A stretch of 64,000 nt of DNA. Source: Acidobacteria bacterium RIFCSPLOWO2_12_FULL_66_21 (GTDB lineage: Bacteria; Acidobacteriota; Vicinamibacteria; Vicinamibacterales; 2-12-FULL-66-21). The DNA lies in the NCBI GenBank assembly GCA_001767455.1, contig MELC01000039.1, forward strand, positions 1-64,000. Reading direction: 5' to 3'. Position numbers and translations under genes: made by a program. The notes below the pieces were generated by a model. That model ran no database searches and was not told where the DNA came from. It saw nothing but the letters and a program-made list of their open reading frames with translations. How positions within the stretch are numbered: the stretch's first letter is position 1; each line of letters begins with the position of its first letter. This document shows positions 1 through 7,574 of this stretch, in pieces.

Positions 1-96
1 GATGGCCTCGACTCATGAAGCCCGAATCGATCGAAGCACCGTGGCAACTTCAAATCGTATGACTCGTGGACTCCGAATTTCCGAAAGGCATTGCCT

Positions 97-882
97 TTAG
101 GGCTGCCCGTCAGGACGCGGAACCGAGGGCGCGTGGCGGCGCAGCCGTGCGTACGTCCATCCCACGAACGCGGAGATGACGTATGCGTACGAAAGCGTGA
201 CCAGGGCGACGCGCGGATGGGCCGCGATCAGGACCAGGACGACTGCCGCGAGGAACAGCACGAGATACGACCGCCGCCAGCCGACGTCGATCGCCTTCAC
301 GCTGCGGAACCGCAACGTGCTGACCATGAGGAGCGCGGGCACGAGGACCATCGCGAGCGCCAGCAGCGCGCGGCGGCGATCGTGGAGGCCGTACGGATAC
401 AGGTACACGGTGGACGCGATGACCGACGCCGCCGCCGGACTCGGCATCCCCACGAAATAGCGCTTGTCGGTGACATTCCCCGTCTGGATATTGAACCGCG
501 CAAGCCGCAGCGCCGCCGCGCTGACGAACAGGAACCCGACCGCCCACCCGACGCGCTGCAGCGGCCAGAGACCCCACGTGAACGCGAGGATCGCGGGCGC
601 CAGGCCGAACGAGACGACGTCGGCCAGCGAGTCCAGCTCGACGCCGAACGCGGTCGACGAGTTGGTCAGCCGCGCGAAGAAGCCGTCCAGCGTATCGACG
701 ACCATCGCGATGCCGATGAACAGCGCCGCCGTATCGAAGTCGGCGCGCGTCGCATAAACGACGCACGCGTAGCCGCAGAACAGGTTGCCGATGGTGAACA
801 GCGACGGCAGGAGGAAGACGCCGCGCCTGAAGCGCGCGGGTCGATCCTCGCGCCGCCGGTGTGGCGGGGGGCTACCGAGCAC
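97..882 (-). CDS. pssA: CDP-diacylglycerol--serine O-phosphatidyltransferase
   Basis: Integral membrane enzyme that joins CDP-diacylglycerol and serine to make phosphatidylserine, the first step toward phosphatidylethanolamine. The CDP-alcohol phosphotransferase signature D-G-x2-A-R-x8-G-x3-D-x3-D is complete at residues 66-88 (DGFFAR ... GVELDSLAD). Several hydrophobic segments follow, and the length of about 261 residues fits the family. I chose the GTG at 882, which overlaps the psd stop by 11 bases; an ATG at 957 would overlap psd by 86 bases and add an Arg/Ala-rich stretch that does not look like this family. It is the second gene of a psd-pssA operon, so substrate formation and decarboxylation are encoded together. 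Bases 1-96 downstream hold nothing recognisable. Confidence 0.93.
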   Translation of the reverse strand: MLGSPPPHRRREDRPARFRRGVFLLPSLFTIGNLFCGYACVVYATRADFDTAALFIGIAMVVDTLDGFFARLTNSSTAFGVELDSLADVVSFGLAPAILAFTWGLWPLQRVGWAVGFLFVSAAALRLARFNIQTGNVTDKRYFVGMPSPAAASVIASTVYLYPYGLHDRRRALLALAMVLVPALLMVSTLRFRSVKAIDVGWRRSYLVLFLAAVVLVLIAAHPRVALVTLSYAYVISAFVGWTYARLRRHAPSVPRPDGQP

Positions 883-1510
883 CGGTGCTCCCGAGCGTCG
901 CCAGGACCGTCTCGCCGCCGACGACGCGCGCGCCGACGCCGACGCGCAGCACCGCATCCGGCGGGAGGAACACGTCCATCCGCGATCCGAATCTCATCAG
1001 GCCGACGCGCTGCCCCCGCTCGAGCATTTCCCCTTCGTGCACGCGGCACACGATGCGCCGCGCGAGAATCCCGACCACCTGGCGGAAGACGACCGAGCGA
1101 CCGTGGTGATCGAGCCAGATCTCGTTCAGCTCGTTGTCGTTCGATGCTGCATTGTAGGCCGGAAGGAACTTCCCCGGCCGATATTCGATCCGGGTCACCC
1201 GGCCGTCGACCGGCGCGCGGTTGATGTGCACGTCGAGGGGCGAGAGAAAGATGGTCACCTGCTGCCACGCTCCCGGCGGCGCCCAGCGGTGATCGGTCGG
1301 ACCCGCGATCATCACCCTGCCGTCGGCCGGCGACACGACGAGGTCCGGCGCGGTTGGAACGGCACGCTCCGGATCGCGGAAGAAGTAGGTCAGGAAGCTT
1401 CCTGCCAGCGCGAACGCGATGGCCGGCGTGTACCGCCGCGCCGCCGCCAGGGCAGCCGCCGGAACGAGCGCCGCGGCGATGAACGGGATGCCGGCTCGAT
1501 CGATTTTCAT
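872..1510 (-). CDS. psd: Phosphatidylserine decarboxylase, short (type A) form
   Basis: Pyruvoyl enzyme that decarboxylates phosphatidylserine to phosphatidylethanolamine at the inner membrane. About 212 residues, the size of the short class rather than the long E. coli class. Visible features are an N-terminal hydrophobic stretch, FFRDPER, SPADG, LDVHINR, and the sequence RFGSR, whose Ser (about residue 176) is expected to become the pyruvoyl group after self-cleavage between Gly and Ser. A second LGST sequence at the extreme C-terminus resembles the self-cleavage site of the long class, but its position is wrong and I consider it coincidental. Start at MKIDRAG; an upstream in-frame ATG at 1606 would add a non-conserved basic segment. 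Overlaps pssA by 11 bases. Confidence 0.93.
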   Translation of the reverse strand: MKIDRAGIPFIAAALVPAAALAAARRYTPAIAFALAGSFLTYFFRDPERAVPTAPDLVVSPADGRVMIAGPTDHRWAPPGAWQQVTIFLSPLDVHINRAPVDGRVTRIEYRPGKFLPAYNAASNDNELNEIWLDHHGRSVVFRQVVGILARRIVCRVHEGEMLERGQRVGLMRFGSRMDVFLPPDAVLRVGVGARVVGGETVLATLGSTGAR

Positions 1511-1625
1511 CTGTCGGGAGGGATCGCCTCCGCCTCTCAAACGTGAAAAGGCCCCGCAGCGCGGCGGTGCGGAAATCGCGCGCCGGTCTGCAGGGCCTCC
1601 GGTCACTCGGCCGAGAATGCTGTGA

Positions 1626-1874
1626 TCAGTGCTGGGTCGCGGGGGCCGACATGCCGGCGGCCGTGCGGCGCAGCAACGCTTCCATCTGATCCTTCAGCTG
1701 GAGCTTGCGCTTCTTCAACCTGACTTCTTCGAGCTGTTCGGGTTCGGAAAGGTGTGGGCGAGTCGCGAGGTTATGAATCTGTTCGTCGAGTGTCTGATGT
1801 TGGGTGGCCAGCTGGCGGAACTCCTCGTCGCTCTGCAGCAGTTTACGCTTCAGCTCTTCGAAGTCTGTCGGCAT
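1626..1874 (-). CDS. Small coiled-coil protein, DUF465/YdcH family
   Basis: An 82-residue, highly charged, helical protein. It carries the pattern of DUF465/YdcH proteins: a paired-helix segment FEELKRKLLQSDEEF, a hinge around TRPHLSEPEQ, then KKRKLQLKDQMEALLRR. The molecular role of the family is not established. The ATG at 1874 is preceded by a strong Shine-Dalgarno (AAGGAGG, about 7 bases away). It sits between rimI (77 bases upstream) and psd (115 bases downstream) on the same strand, so it may share the tsaB-rimI transcript. Confidence 0.85.
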   Translation of the reverse strand: MPTDFEELKRKLLQSDEEFRQLATQHQTLDEQIHNLATRPHLSEPEQLEEVRLKKRKLQLKDQMEALLRRTAAGMSAPATQH

Positions 1875-1951
1875 CTCCGCCTCCTTGGAGAAGGATCTCA
1901 GTCGCAAAGCACATTCATGACTGAAACGGTACCATAAGAAGCGCCGGCGCA

Positions 1952-2434
1952 TCAAGGCATTCGACGGGCCGCCAGATCGCGCTTCCACAGGATGAGCGCG
2001 TCCTCCTCCGGGTGCGTGTAATACTGCGGCCGCACGGCCTCGACCGCGAAGCCGAGCCGTTCGTACAGTCGAAGGGCCGCCACGTTCGATCGACGGACTT
2101 CCAGCGTCGCCCGCTCGATGCCGTCCGCCGCGGCCTCTTCCAGCAGCCCGCCGAGCAGCGCCAGCGCCAGCCCGCGGCGCCGCAGGCGCTCCTCCACCGC
2201 GACCGTATTGATGTGCAGCTCGTCCGCGATCCACCAGCAGGAGCAGAACGCGGCCACTCGCCGCTCGGGCGTGCGCAGCACGTACACCCGCATGGTGTCG
2301 GAGTGGCCGAGCTCTCGGGCGAGCAGTTCGCGCGTCCAGGGGTTGGTGAACGAGGCCGCCTCCAGCGCGGCGACCTCGTCGAGGTCCGCCTCGCTGGTGA
2401 GCCGTTCGACGACGTATGGCAGATCGGAAGACAT
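1952..2434 (-). CDS. rimI: GNAT N-acetyltransferase, RimI-like ribosomal protein alanine acetyltransferase
   Basis: GNAT-fold acetyltransferase of 160 residues. The acetyl-CoA binding motif (R/Q-x-x-G-x-G/A) appears as RRRGLALALLGGLL, followed by the typical ATLEVRRSNVAALRLYERLGF segment and a C-terminal ALILWKRDL. The family acetylates the N-terminal alanine of ribosomal protein S18, and the gene is often found next to tsaB as here: only 7 bases separate the two genes. The ATG at 2434 is the first methionine that keeps the conserved YVVERLTSEADLDEV start. A broader GNAT specificity cannot be excluded from sequence alone, but neighbourhood and length favour RimI. Confidence 0.88.
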   Translation of the reverse strand: MSSDLPYVVERLTSEADLDEVAALEAASFTNPWTRELLARELGHSDTMRVYVLRTPERRVAAFCSCWWIADELHINTVAVEERLRRRGLALALLGGLLEEAAADGIERATLEVRRSNVAALRLYERLGFAVEAVRPQYYTHPEEDALILWKRDLAARRMP

Positions 2435-2441
2435 CGGCGGT

Positions 2442-3134
2442 TCAGCGCGCGGCGCGGCGCGCGCGGGCGATTTCCGCGTCGGTGGCCCGGACGTAAATGG
2501 GCACGATCGCGTGCGGGAGCATCGCGCGATCCGGGTGGTCCGCCGCGATCCGCGCGATGAAGCGCGCCAGCGGAGGCGCCGGCACGACGTGCGCGTCGTG
2601 GCCCGCGGCGCGTGCGATGGCGTCGCGGTACCGGTCGGCACCGTCTCCGATGAAGATGGCCCCAGCCAACGGCGCCGCGGCGCGCTGCCAGCGCTCGAGT
2701 GTCGTGTCGGGGGGCGCCGAGGTTGGCGGCTGGAGAATCGAGACGGCGTCCGCCGCGTACAGCGCCGCGAACACCTCGCCGCGCTGCCCGTCCATCCACG
2801 CGGCAACCGGGCGGACGTCGTTCCGCGCGGCGCGCGCGAGCGCGTCCAGCGCCGACACCGGCACGACCTTCTTGCCTCGAGCGACCGCGAGCCCCTGTAC
2901 CGTCGCGATGCCCACGCGAAGGCCGGTGAACGATCCGGGGCCGGCGGCCACCGCGAACAGATCCACGCGTTCTATTCCGAGGCCGGCGGCGTCGAGCACG
3001 TTCGCGAGCTCGCCGGGCAATCGCTGTCCGTGCGTCAGCGTGGGATCGCCGGTGTGCTCGGCGGCGAGGGCGCCGTCGCGCCACACCGCCGCGCTTCCCT
3101 GCCGGGTCGTCGTATCGAGTGACAGGATGATCAT
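2442..3134 (-). CDS. tsaB: tRNA threonylcarbamoyladenosine biosynthesis protein TsaB
   Basis: ASKHA-fold partner of TsaD in making N6-threonylcarbamoyladenosine at position 37 of ANN-decoding tRNAs. The 230-residue protein begins with MIILSLDTTT, then carries the hallmark GPGSFTGLRVG motif and an HG/LP segment near THGQRLPGELANVL. It lacks the metal-binding histidines of TsaD, as expected for TsaB. Start chosen at the ATG at 3134, which gives the standard beta-strand start; the longer in-frame extension to 3227 runs through repeat-rich intergenic DNA. First gene of the tsaB-rimI pair and divergent from mutS across a 241-base region. Confidence 0.93.
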   Translation of the reverse strand: MIILSLDTTTRQGSAAVWRDGALAAEHTGDPTLTHGQRLPGELANVLDAAGLGIERVDLFAVAAGPGSFTGLRVGIATVQGLAVARGKKVVPVSALDALARAARNDVRPVAAWMDGQRGEVFAALYAADAVSILQPPTSAPPDTTLERWQRAAAPLAGAIFIGDGADRYRDAIARAAGHDAHVVPAPPLARFIARIAADHPDRAMLPHAIVPIYVRATDAEIARARRAAR

Positions 3135-3143
3135 TGGTAATTG

Positions 3144-3340
3144 CGAATTCTGAGTTGTGAATTGACCGGCAACAGGCTGACCTCGTCCGCCGGGACGACG
3201 CCTGCCGCCGGCCGCTTCACGGACCACGGCGCTGACGTCGTCCGGGCCGGCGATGCCGCGCCGCTGTCGCTCAATTCATGATTCAGAATTCACAACTCGC
3301 GAGCTGCGAGCCGCGGGCTGCGAGCCGCGGGCTGCGAGCA
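3144..3340. repeat. Degenerate intergenic repeats between tsaB and mutS
   Basis: Two AT-rich patches, at 3144-3165 and 3271-3299, are built from the same words (GAATTCTGA, GTTGTGAATTG) in opposite orientation. They are followed by a GC-rich tandem repeat at 3308-3335, two exact copies of a 14-base unit (GAGCCGCGGGCTGC) flanked by partial copies. The region lies upstream of both divergent genes. No coding potential is visible. Confidence 0.7.
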
Positions 3341-3347
3341 ACCCCAA

Positions 3348-3356
3348 TGTTATACT
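3348..3356 (+). promoter_or_regulatory. Extended -10 promoter element of mutS
   Basis: TG-T-TATACT, an extended -10 box, ends 19 bases before the mutS ATG at 3376. A start about 7 bases after the box would leave a leader of roughly 12 bases. No clear -35 box or Shine-Dalgarno is visible. Confidence 0.5.
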
Positions 3357-3375
3357 CGACCACCAGCTCTCCTGT

Positions 3376-6027
3376 ATGGCCTCCCCTGACGTGTCTTCAC
3401 TGGAACCAGCCGGCGCGACCCCGGCCATGCGGCAGTACTTCGACGCGAAGCGGCAGCACCGCGACGCGATCGTGTTCTTCCGCATGGGGGACTTCTACGA
3501 GATGTTCTACGAGGACGCGCTCACGGCGGCGCGCGCGCTCGAGCTGACGCTGACCTCGCGCTCCAAAGACGCGGGCGGCGGCGCGATCCCGATGTGCGGT
3601 GTACCCTACCACGCCGCCGACACGTACATTGCCCGTCTGGTGCGCAAGGGATTCCGGGTCGCGGTCTGCGAGCAGGTCGAGGATCCGAAGAAGGCGAAAG
3701 GACTCGTTCGCCGCGAAGTCGTTCGCGTCGTCTCCCCCGGCACGCTGACCGACGCGTCGTATCTGGACGCGCGCGAGCCGGCGTTCCTGATGGGACTCTC
3801 GCCGGCGCTGCCGGGCCCCGGCTTCGGCGTCGCCCTGCTGGATCTGTCCACGGGACAGTTCAGCGCGGCGGAGTATGTCGGGGCCGACGGCGTGCAGGCG
3901 CTTGCCGACGAGCTGTCGGTGCTGCGGCCGCGCGAGATCGTGGTGCCCGCGGCCTTCGAGGCCGGCAAGACCCTGATAGCCGCGCTGCGCGAGCCGGCGC
4001 GCGTGACGGAGGCCGACGCGTGGACCTTCGAGTACGAGTCGGCACGCCGGACGCTGCTCGCGCAGTTGCAGGCCGAGAGCCTCCAGGGCTTCGGCCTCGA
4101 CGATCGACCGGCGGCGACCTGCGCCGCGGGCGCGCTCGTGCAGTACCTGCGCGAGACGCAGAAGGCGGATCTGGCGCACGTGCGCGAGATCGCGTTCCGC
4201 GCGTCGGCCGACTGCATGGTGATCGACGCGACGACGCTCGGCAATCTCGAGGTGATCGAAGGAGCGGAGGGCGGTCGCCCGGGTTCGCTGCTCGACGAGA
4301 TCGATCGAACCGTCACGCCGATGGGAGGCCGCCTGCTCCGCGCCTGGCTGCTGCGGCCGCTGCTGGCGCTCGAGCGGATCCAGGATCGCCTCGACGCGGT
4401 CGAGGAGCTCGCGTTCCGCGGGACCGAACGCGCGAAGCTGCGCGAGACGCTGAAGACCGTCCACGACATGGAGCGGCTGGTCGCGCGCGCGGCGCTCGGC
4501 ACGGCCGGGCCGCGCGACCTCGTGTCGCTGCGGCAGTCCTTCGCCGCGGCGCCGCGCATCCGGATGCTGCTCTCGGATCTTCGCGCGCCGCTCGTCACGA
4601 GCCTGCTCGCCGAGATGGACGATCTCGCGGACGTCCGCGCGGATCTCGATCGGACGCTGCTCGACGAGCCGCCGGCGATCGCGCGCGAGGGGGGCGTCAT
4701 CCGCGACCTCGTCGACCCGGAGCTGGATGACCTGCGCGGCATCAGCCGGTCGGGCAAGCAGCGCATCGCCGAGATGGAAGACGTGGAACGCGCGCGCACC
4801 GGCATCACGTCGCTCAAGATTCGGTACAACCGCGTGTTCGGCTACTACATCGAGATCTCGAAATCGAATCTCGCCAGCGTGCCCGCCGACTACCATCGCA
4901 AGCAGACGATTGCGGGCGGCGAGCGCTTCATCACGCCCGCGCTCAAGGAATACGAGGAGAAGGTCCTCGGCGCCGACGATCGCATCGCCGAGCGGGAAAT
5001 CGAGATGTTCGAGGATCTGCGCCGCCGCGTCGCGGGGGAGGCGCCGCGCATCCAGGACACGGCGCGCGCCGTCGCCGCGCTCGACGGCCTGGCCGCGCTC
5101 GCCGAGACCGCGGCCGTGCAGAACTACATCAAGCCGCTGATGCACGCGGGCGACGAGCTGGTGGCCTCCGACGTGCGTCATCCGGTGGTCGAGCGCCGCG
5201 TGACGGAGGCGTTCGTGCCGAACGACGTCACGCTCGACAGCGCCGCGCACCAGCTCATCATCCTGACCGGCCCGAACATGGGGGGCAAGTCCACGTACCT
5301 GCGGCAGACGGCGCTGCTCTGCCTCATGGCCCAGGCCGGCTCGTTCGTGCCGGCACGCACCGCGAAACTACCGGTGGTGGATCGGCTGTTCGCGCGCGTC
5401 GGCGCCTCGGACAACATCGCGCGCGGGCAATCCACTTTCATGGTGGAGATGCAGGAGACGGCGAACATCCTCCACGCGGCGACCTCGCGCAGCCTCGTCA
5501 TCCTGGATGAAATCGGCCGCGGGACCGCGACCTTCGACGGACTGAGCCTGGCGTGGGCCGTCGCGGAGCACCTCGCGTCGAGCGGCCGGGCGCGGCCCAA
5601 GACGATTTTCGCCACGCACTATCACGAGCTCACCGACCTGGCGGACGCGCTGCCCAGCGTCGCGAACTTCCACGTCGTCGTGCGCGAGTGGCAGGACGAC
5701 ATCGTGTTCCTGCGGAAGGTGGTGCCGGGCCGATCCGACCGCAGCTACGGCATCCAGGTCGCGCGCCTCGCGGGCCTGCCGCCGCCGGTCGTCGCGCGGG
5801 CGCGGGAGATTCTCAACGGGCTCGAGCGCGACGAGCTGTCGCGCGGCGGGAGGCCGTCGCTCAGCGGCGAGGCGGCGACGCGCCAGCAGCAGCTCGGTCT
5901 CTTCCAGTCGCCGCGGCCCGACGACGACGCGGTGTACCGGCGCTTGCGGGAAGTGGACATCGACCAGATCACGCCGTTGCAGGCGCTCACGCTCCTGGCC
6001 GATCTGAAGCGGGAGGCTGACGAGTGA
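3376..6027 (+). CDS. mutS: DNA mismatch repair protein MutS
   Basis: Mismatch-recognition ATPase that binds mispairs and recruits MutL. The 883-residue protein has all expected parts: the mismatch-wedging Phe-x-Glu motif (F40-Y-E42 within RMGDFYEMF), connector and lever domains, the Walker A loop GPNMGGKST near residue 633, and Walker B LVILDEIGRGT near residue 708, followed by FATHYHEL. The ATG at 3376 gives the canonical N-terminus; a longer reading frame from 3253 passes through intergenic repeats. The stop codon overlaps the GTG start of the next gene (GTGA), so mutS is the head of a three-gene chain with two unrelated envelope proteins. Confidence 0.97.
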   Translation: MASPDVSSLEPAGATPAMRQYFDAKRQHRDAIVFFRMGDFYEMFYEDALTAARALELTLTSRSKDAGGGAIPMCGVPYHAADTYIARLVRKGFRVAVCEQVEDPKKAKGLVRREVVRVVSPGTLTDASYLDAREPAFLMGLSPALPGPGFGVALLDLSTGQFSAAEYVGADGVQALADELSVLRPREIVVPAAFEAGKTLIAALREPARVTEADAWTFEYESARRTLLAQLQAESLQGFGLDDRPAATCAAGALVQYLRETQKADLAHVREIAFRASADCMVIDATTLGNLEVIEGAEGGRPGSLLDEIDRTVTPMGGRLLRAWLLRPLLALERIQDRLDAVEELAFRGTERAKLRETLKTVHDMERLVARAALGTAGPRDLVSLRQSFAAAPRIRMLLSDLRAPLVTSLLAEMDDLADVRADLDRTLLDEPPAIAREGGVIRDLVDPELDDLRGISRSGKQRIAEMEDVERARTGITSLKIRYNRVFGYYIEISKSNLASVPADYHRKQTIAGGERFITPALKEYEEKVLGADDRIAEREIEMFEDLRRRVAGEAPRIQDTARAVAALDGLAALAETAAVQNYIKPLMHAGDELVASDVRHPVVERRVTEAFVPNDVTLDSAAHQLIILTGPNMGGKSTYLRQTALLCLMAQAGSFVPARTAKLPVVDRLFARVGASDNIARGQSTFMVEMQETANILHAATSRSLVILDEIGRGTATFDGLSLAWAVAEHLASSGRARPKTIFATHYHELTDLADALPSVANFHVVVREWQDDIVFLRKVVPGRSDRSYGIQVARLAGLPPPVVARAREILNGLERDELSRGGRPSLSGEAATRQQQLGLFQSPRPDDDAVYRRLREVDIDQITPLQALTLLADLKREADE

Positions 6028-7574
6028 GCCGCCGGCGACGCGCGCGCGGCCTGGCCGGCCTGACGCTCGCCGCCCTGATTGCCGGCGGCTGCGGCCAGCG
6101 CCGTCTGGAAGGGGACGCCATCATCGTCGGCATGGCGAACCCGGTGATCAATCTGGATCCGCGCGTCGGCGCCGATGAGGCGTCACAGAAGGCGCACCAG
6201 CTGCTCTACAACACCCTCGTCCGCATCGACGACGGCCTGCGCATCGTTCCGGACCTGGCGGAATCTCTCGAGCGGCCGGATCCGCTCACGTATCTCGTGC
6301 GGCTCCGCCACGGCGTGCTGTTCCACAACGGGCGGGAGCTGACGTCGGCCGACGTGGTGTACACGTTCCGCAGCTTTCTCGACCCGAACTTCCGCGGCCG
6401 ATCGGGAGCGTACCGCCTGCTGGCTTCCGTCAATCCCCTCGATCCGTACACGGTCGAATTCAAGCTGAAGGAACCATTCGGATCGTTTCCCATCAACCTC
6501 GTGATGGGGATCGTGCAGGCCGGTTCGGGGGAGGCGAACGCGCGGCAGCCGATCGGCACGGGGCCGTACCGGCTCACGCAGTTCGTCGCGGATGATCGGG
6601 TCGTCCTCTCGGCGTTCGATCCGTACTTCGGGGGGGCGCCGAGGAATCACCAGGTCGTCCTCAAGGTGATCCCCGACGACACCATGCGCGGCCTGGAGCT
6701 CCGCAAAGGGACCATCGATCTGATCGTGAACGATCTGTCGCCGGACATCGTGTGGCAGTTCCGCGAGGAAGGAAAGCTGAACGTCGTGACCGGTCCTGGC
6801 ACCGATTACGCGTACATCGGCCTCAACCTGCGAAGCCCCGTGCTGTCGCACCCGGAGGTGCGCAAGGCGATCGGGTACGCGATCGATCGCGACGCGATCG
6901 TCAAGTACTTGCGGCGCGGGTTCGCCACGACGGCGGTCGGGATCGTTCCTCCCATGTCGTGGGCGTTCGAGTCGAACGTCTTCGATTTCACGTACGACCC
7001 GGCGGAAGCGAAGCGTCTCCTGGACCGGGCGGGGTTTTCCGATCCCGACGGCGACGGGCCCCTGCCCCGCTGCCGCCTGTCGATCAAGACTTCCACCTCG
7101 GAGGTGTATCGGGTCCAGGCGGCGGTCATCCAGCAGAATCTCGCGAAGGTGGGAATCGCCGTGGACGTGCGATCCACCGAGCTGGCCACGCTCCTCGGCG
7201 ACGTGGTCACAGGCGCGTTCGAGATGTACACGCTGCAGTTTGTCGGCGTCACCGACCCGGACATGCTGCGGCGCGTCTTTCATTCGAAGCAGGAGCCGCC
7301 GGCGGGATTGAACCGCGTCCACTACGCCAATGCGGAGGTCGATCGACTGATCGAATCGGCGGCCTCGGCGGTCAACGACGGCGAGCGGCATGCCCTCTAC
7401 ACGAAGGCCCAGCAGTTGATCGCGCTCGACGTGCCCTACGTCAGCCTGTGGTACAAGACGAACGTCGCCGTCTCGCAGGCGGACATCCGCGGCGTGCGCC
7501 TCTCGCCGATTGCCGACTTCCTGTTCCTGAAGGACGTCTACCGCGAGGAGAGCGAAAGGCGGGGCACGAAGTGA
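6024..7574 (+). CDS. Peptide/nickel-type ABC transporter substrate-binding lipoprotein (orphan)
   Basis: Family 5 solute-binding protein (DppA/OppA/NikA type), 516 residues. It starts with a basic stretch, a hydrophobic core and a weak lipobox ending in AGGC, suggesting a lipid-anchored periplasmic protein. Family features include VINLDPRVGADEASQKAHQ, an LVRLRHGVLFHNGRELTSADV segment, and IGTGPYRL. It begins at GTG 6024, overlapping the mutS stop, and its own stop overlaps the next GTG start. No permease or ATPase genes are nearby, so either it works with a transporter encoded elsewhere or it has a sensing or scavenging role. The exact ligand cannot be read from sequence. Confidence 0.9.
   Translation: MSRRRRARGLAGLTLAALIAGGCGQRRLEGDAIIVGMANPVINLDPRVGADEASQKAHQLLYNTLVRIDDGLRIVPDLAESLERPDPLTYLVRLRHGVLFHNGRELTSADVVYTFRSFLDPNFRGRSGAYRLLASVNPLDPYTVEFKLKEPFGSFPINLVMGIVQAGSGEANARQPIGTGPYRLTQFVADDRVVLSAFDPYFGGAPRNHQVVLKVIPDDTMRGLELRKGTIDLIVNDLSPDIVWQFREEGKLNVVTGPGTDYAYIGLNLRSPVLSHPEVRKAIGYAIDRDAIVKYLRRGFATTAVGIVPPMSWAFESNVFDFTYDPAEAKRLLDRAGFSDPDGDGPLPRCRLSIKTSTSEVYRVQAAVIQQNLAKVGIAVDVRSTELATLLGDVVTGAFEMYTLQFVGVTDPDMLRRVFHSKQEPPAGLNRVHYANAEVDRLIESAASAVNDGERHALYTKAQQLIALDVPYVSLWYKTNVAVSQADIRGVRLSPIADFLFLKDVYREESERRGTK

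Noticed and set aside
1540-1625. Possible terminator or attenuator upstream of psd
   Set aside because: GC-rich half-matches can be drawn but no stable stem with a U-tract is visible.
1629-1937. 102-codon frame on the plus strand opposite the DUF465 gene
   Set aside because: It is the mirror of a well-supported minus-strand gene with a strong Shine-Dalgarno and matches no family.
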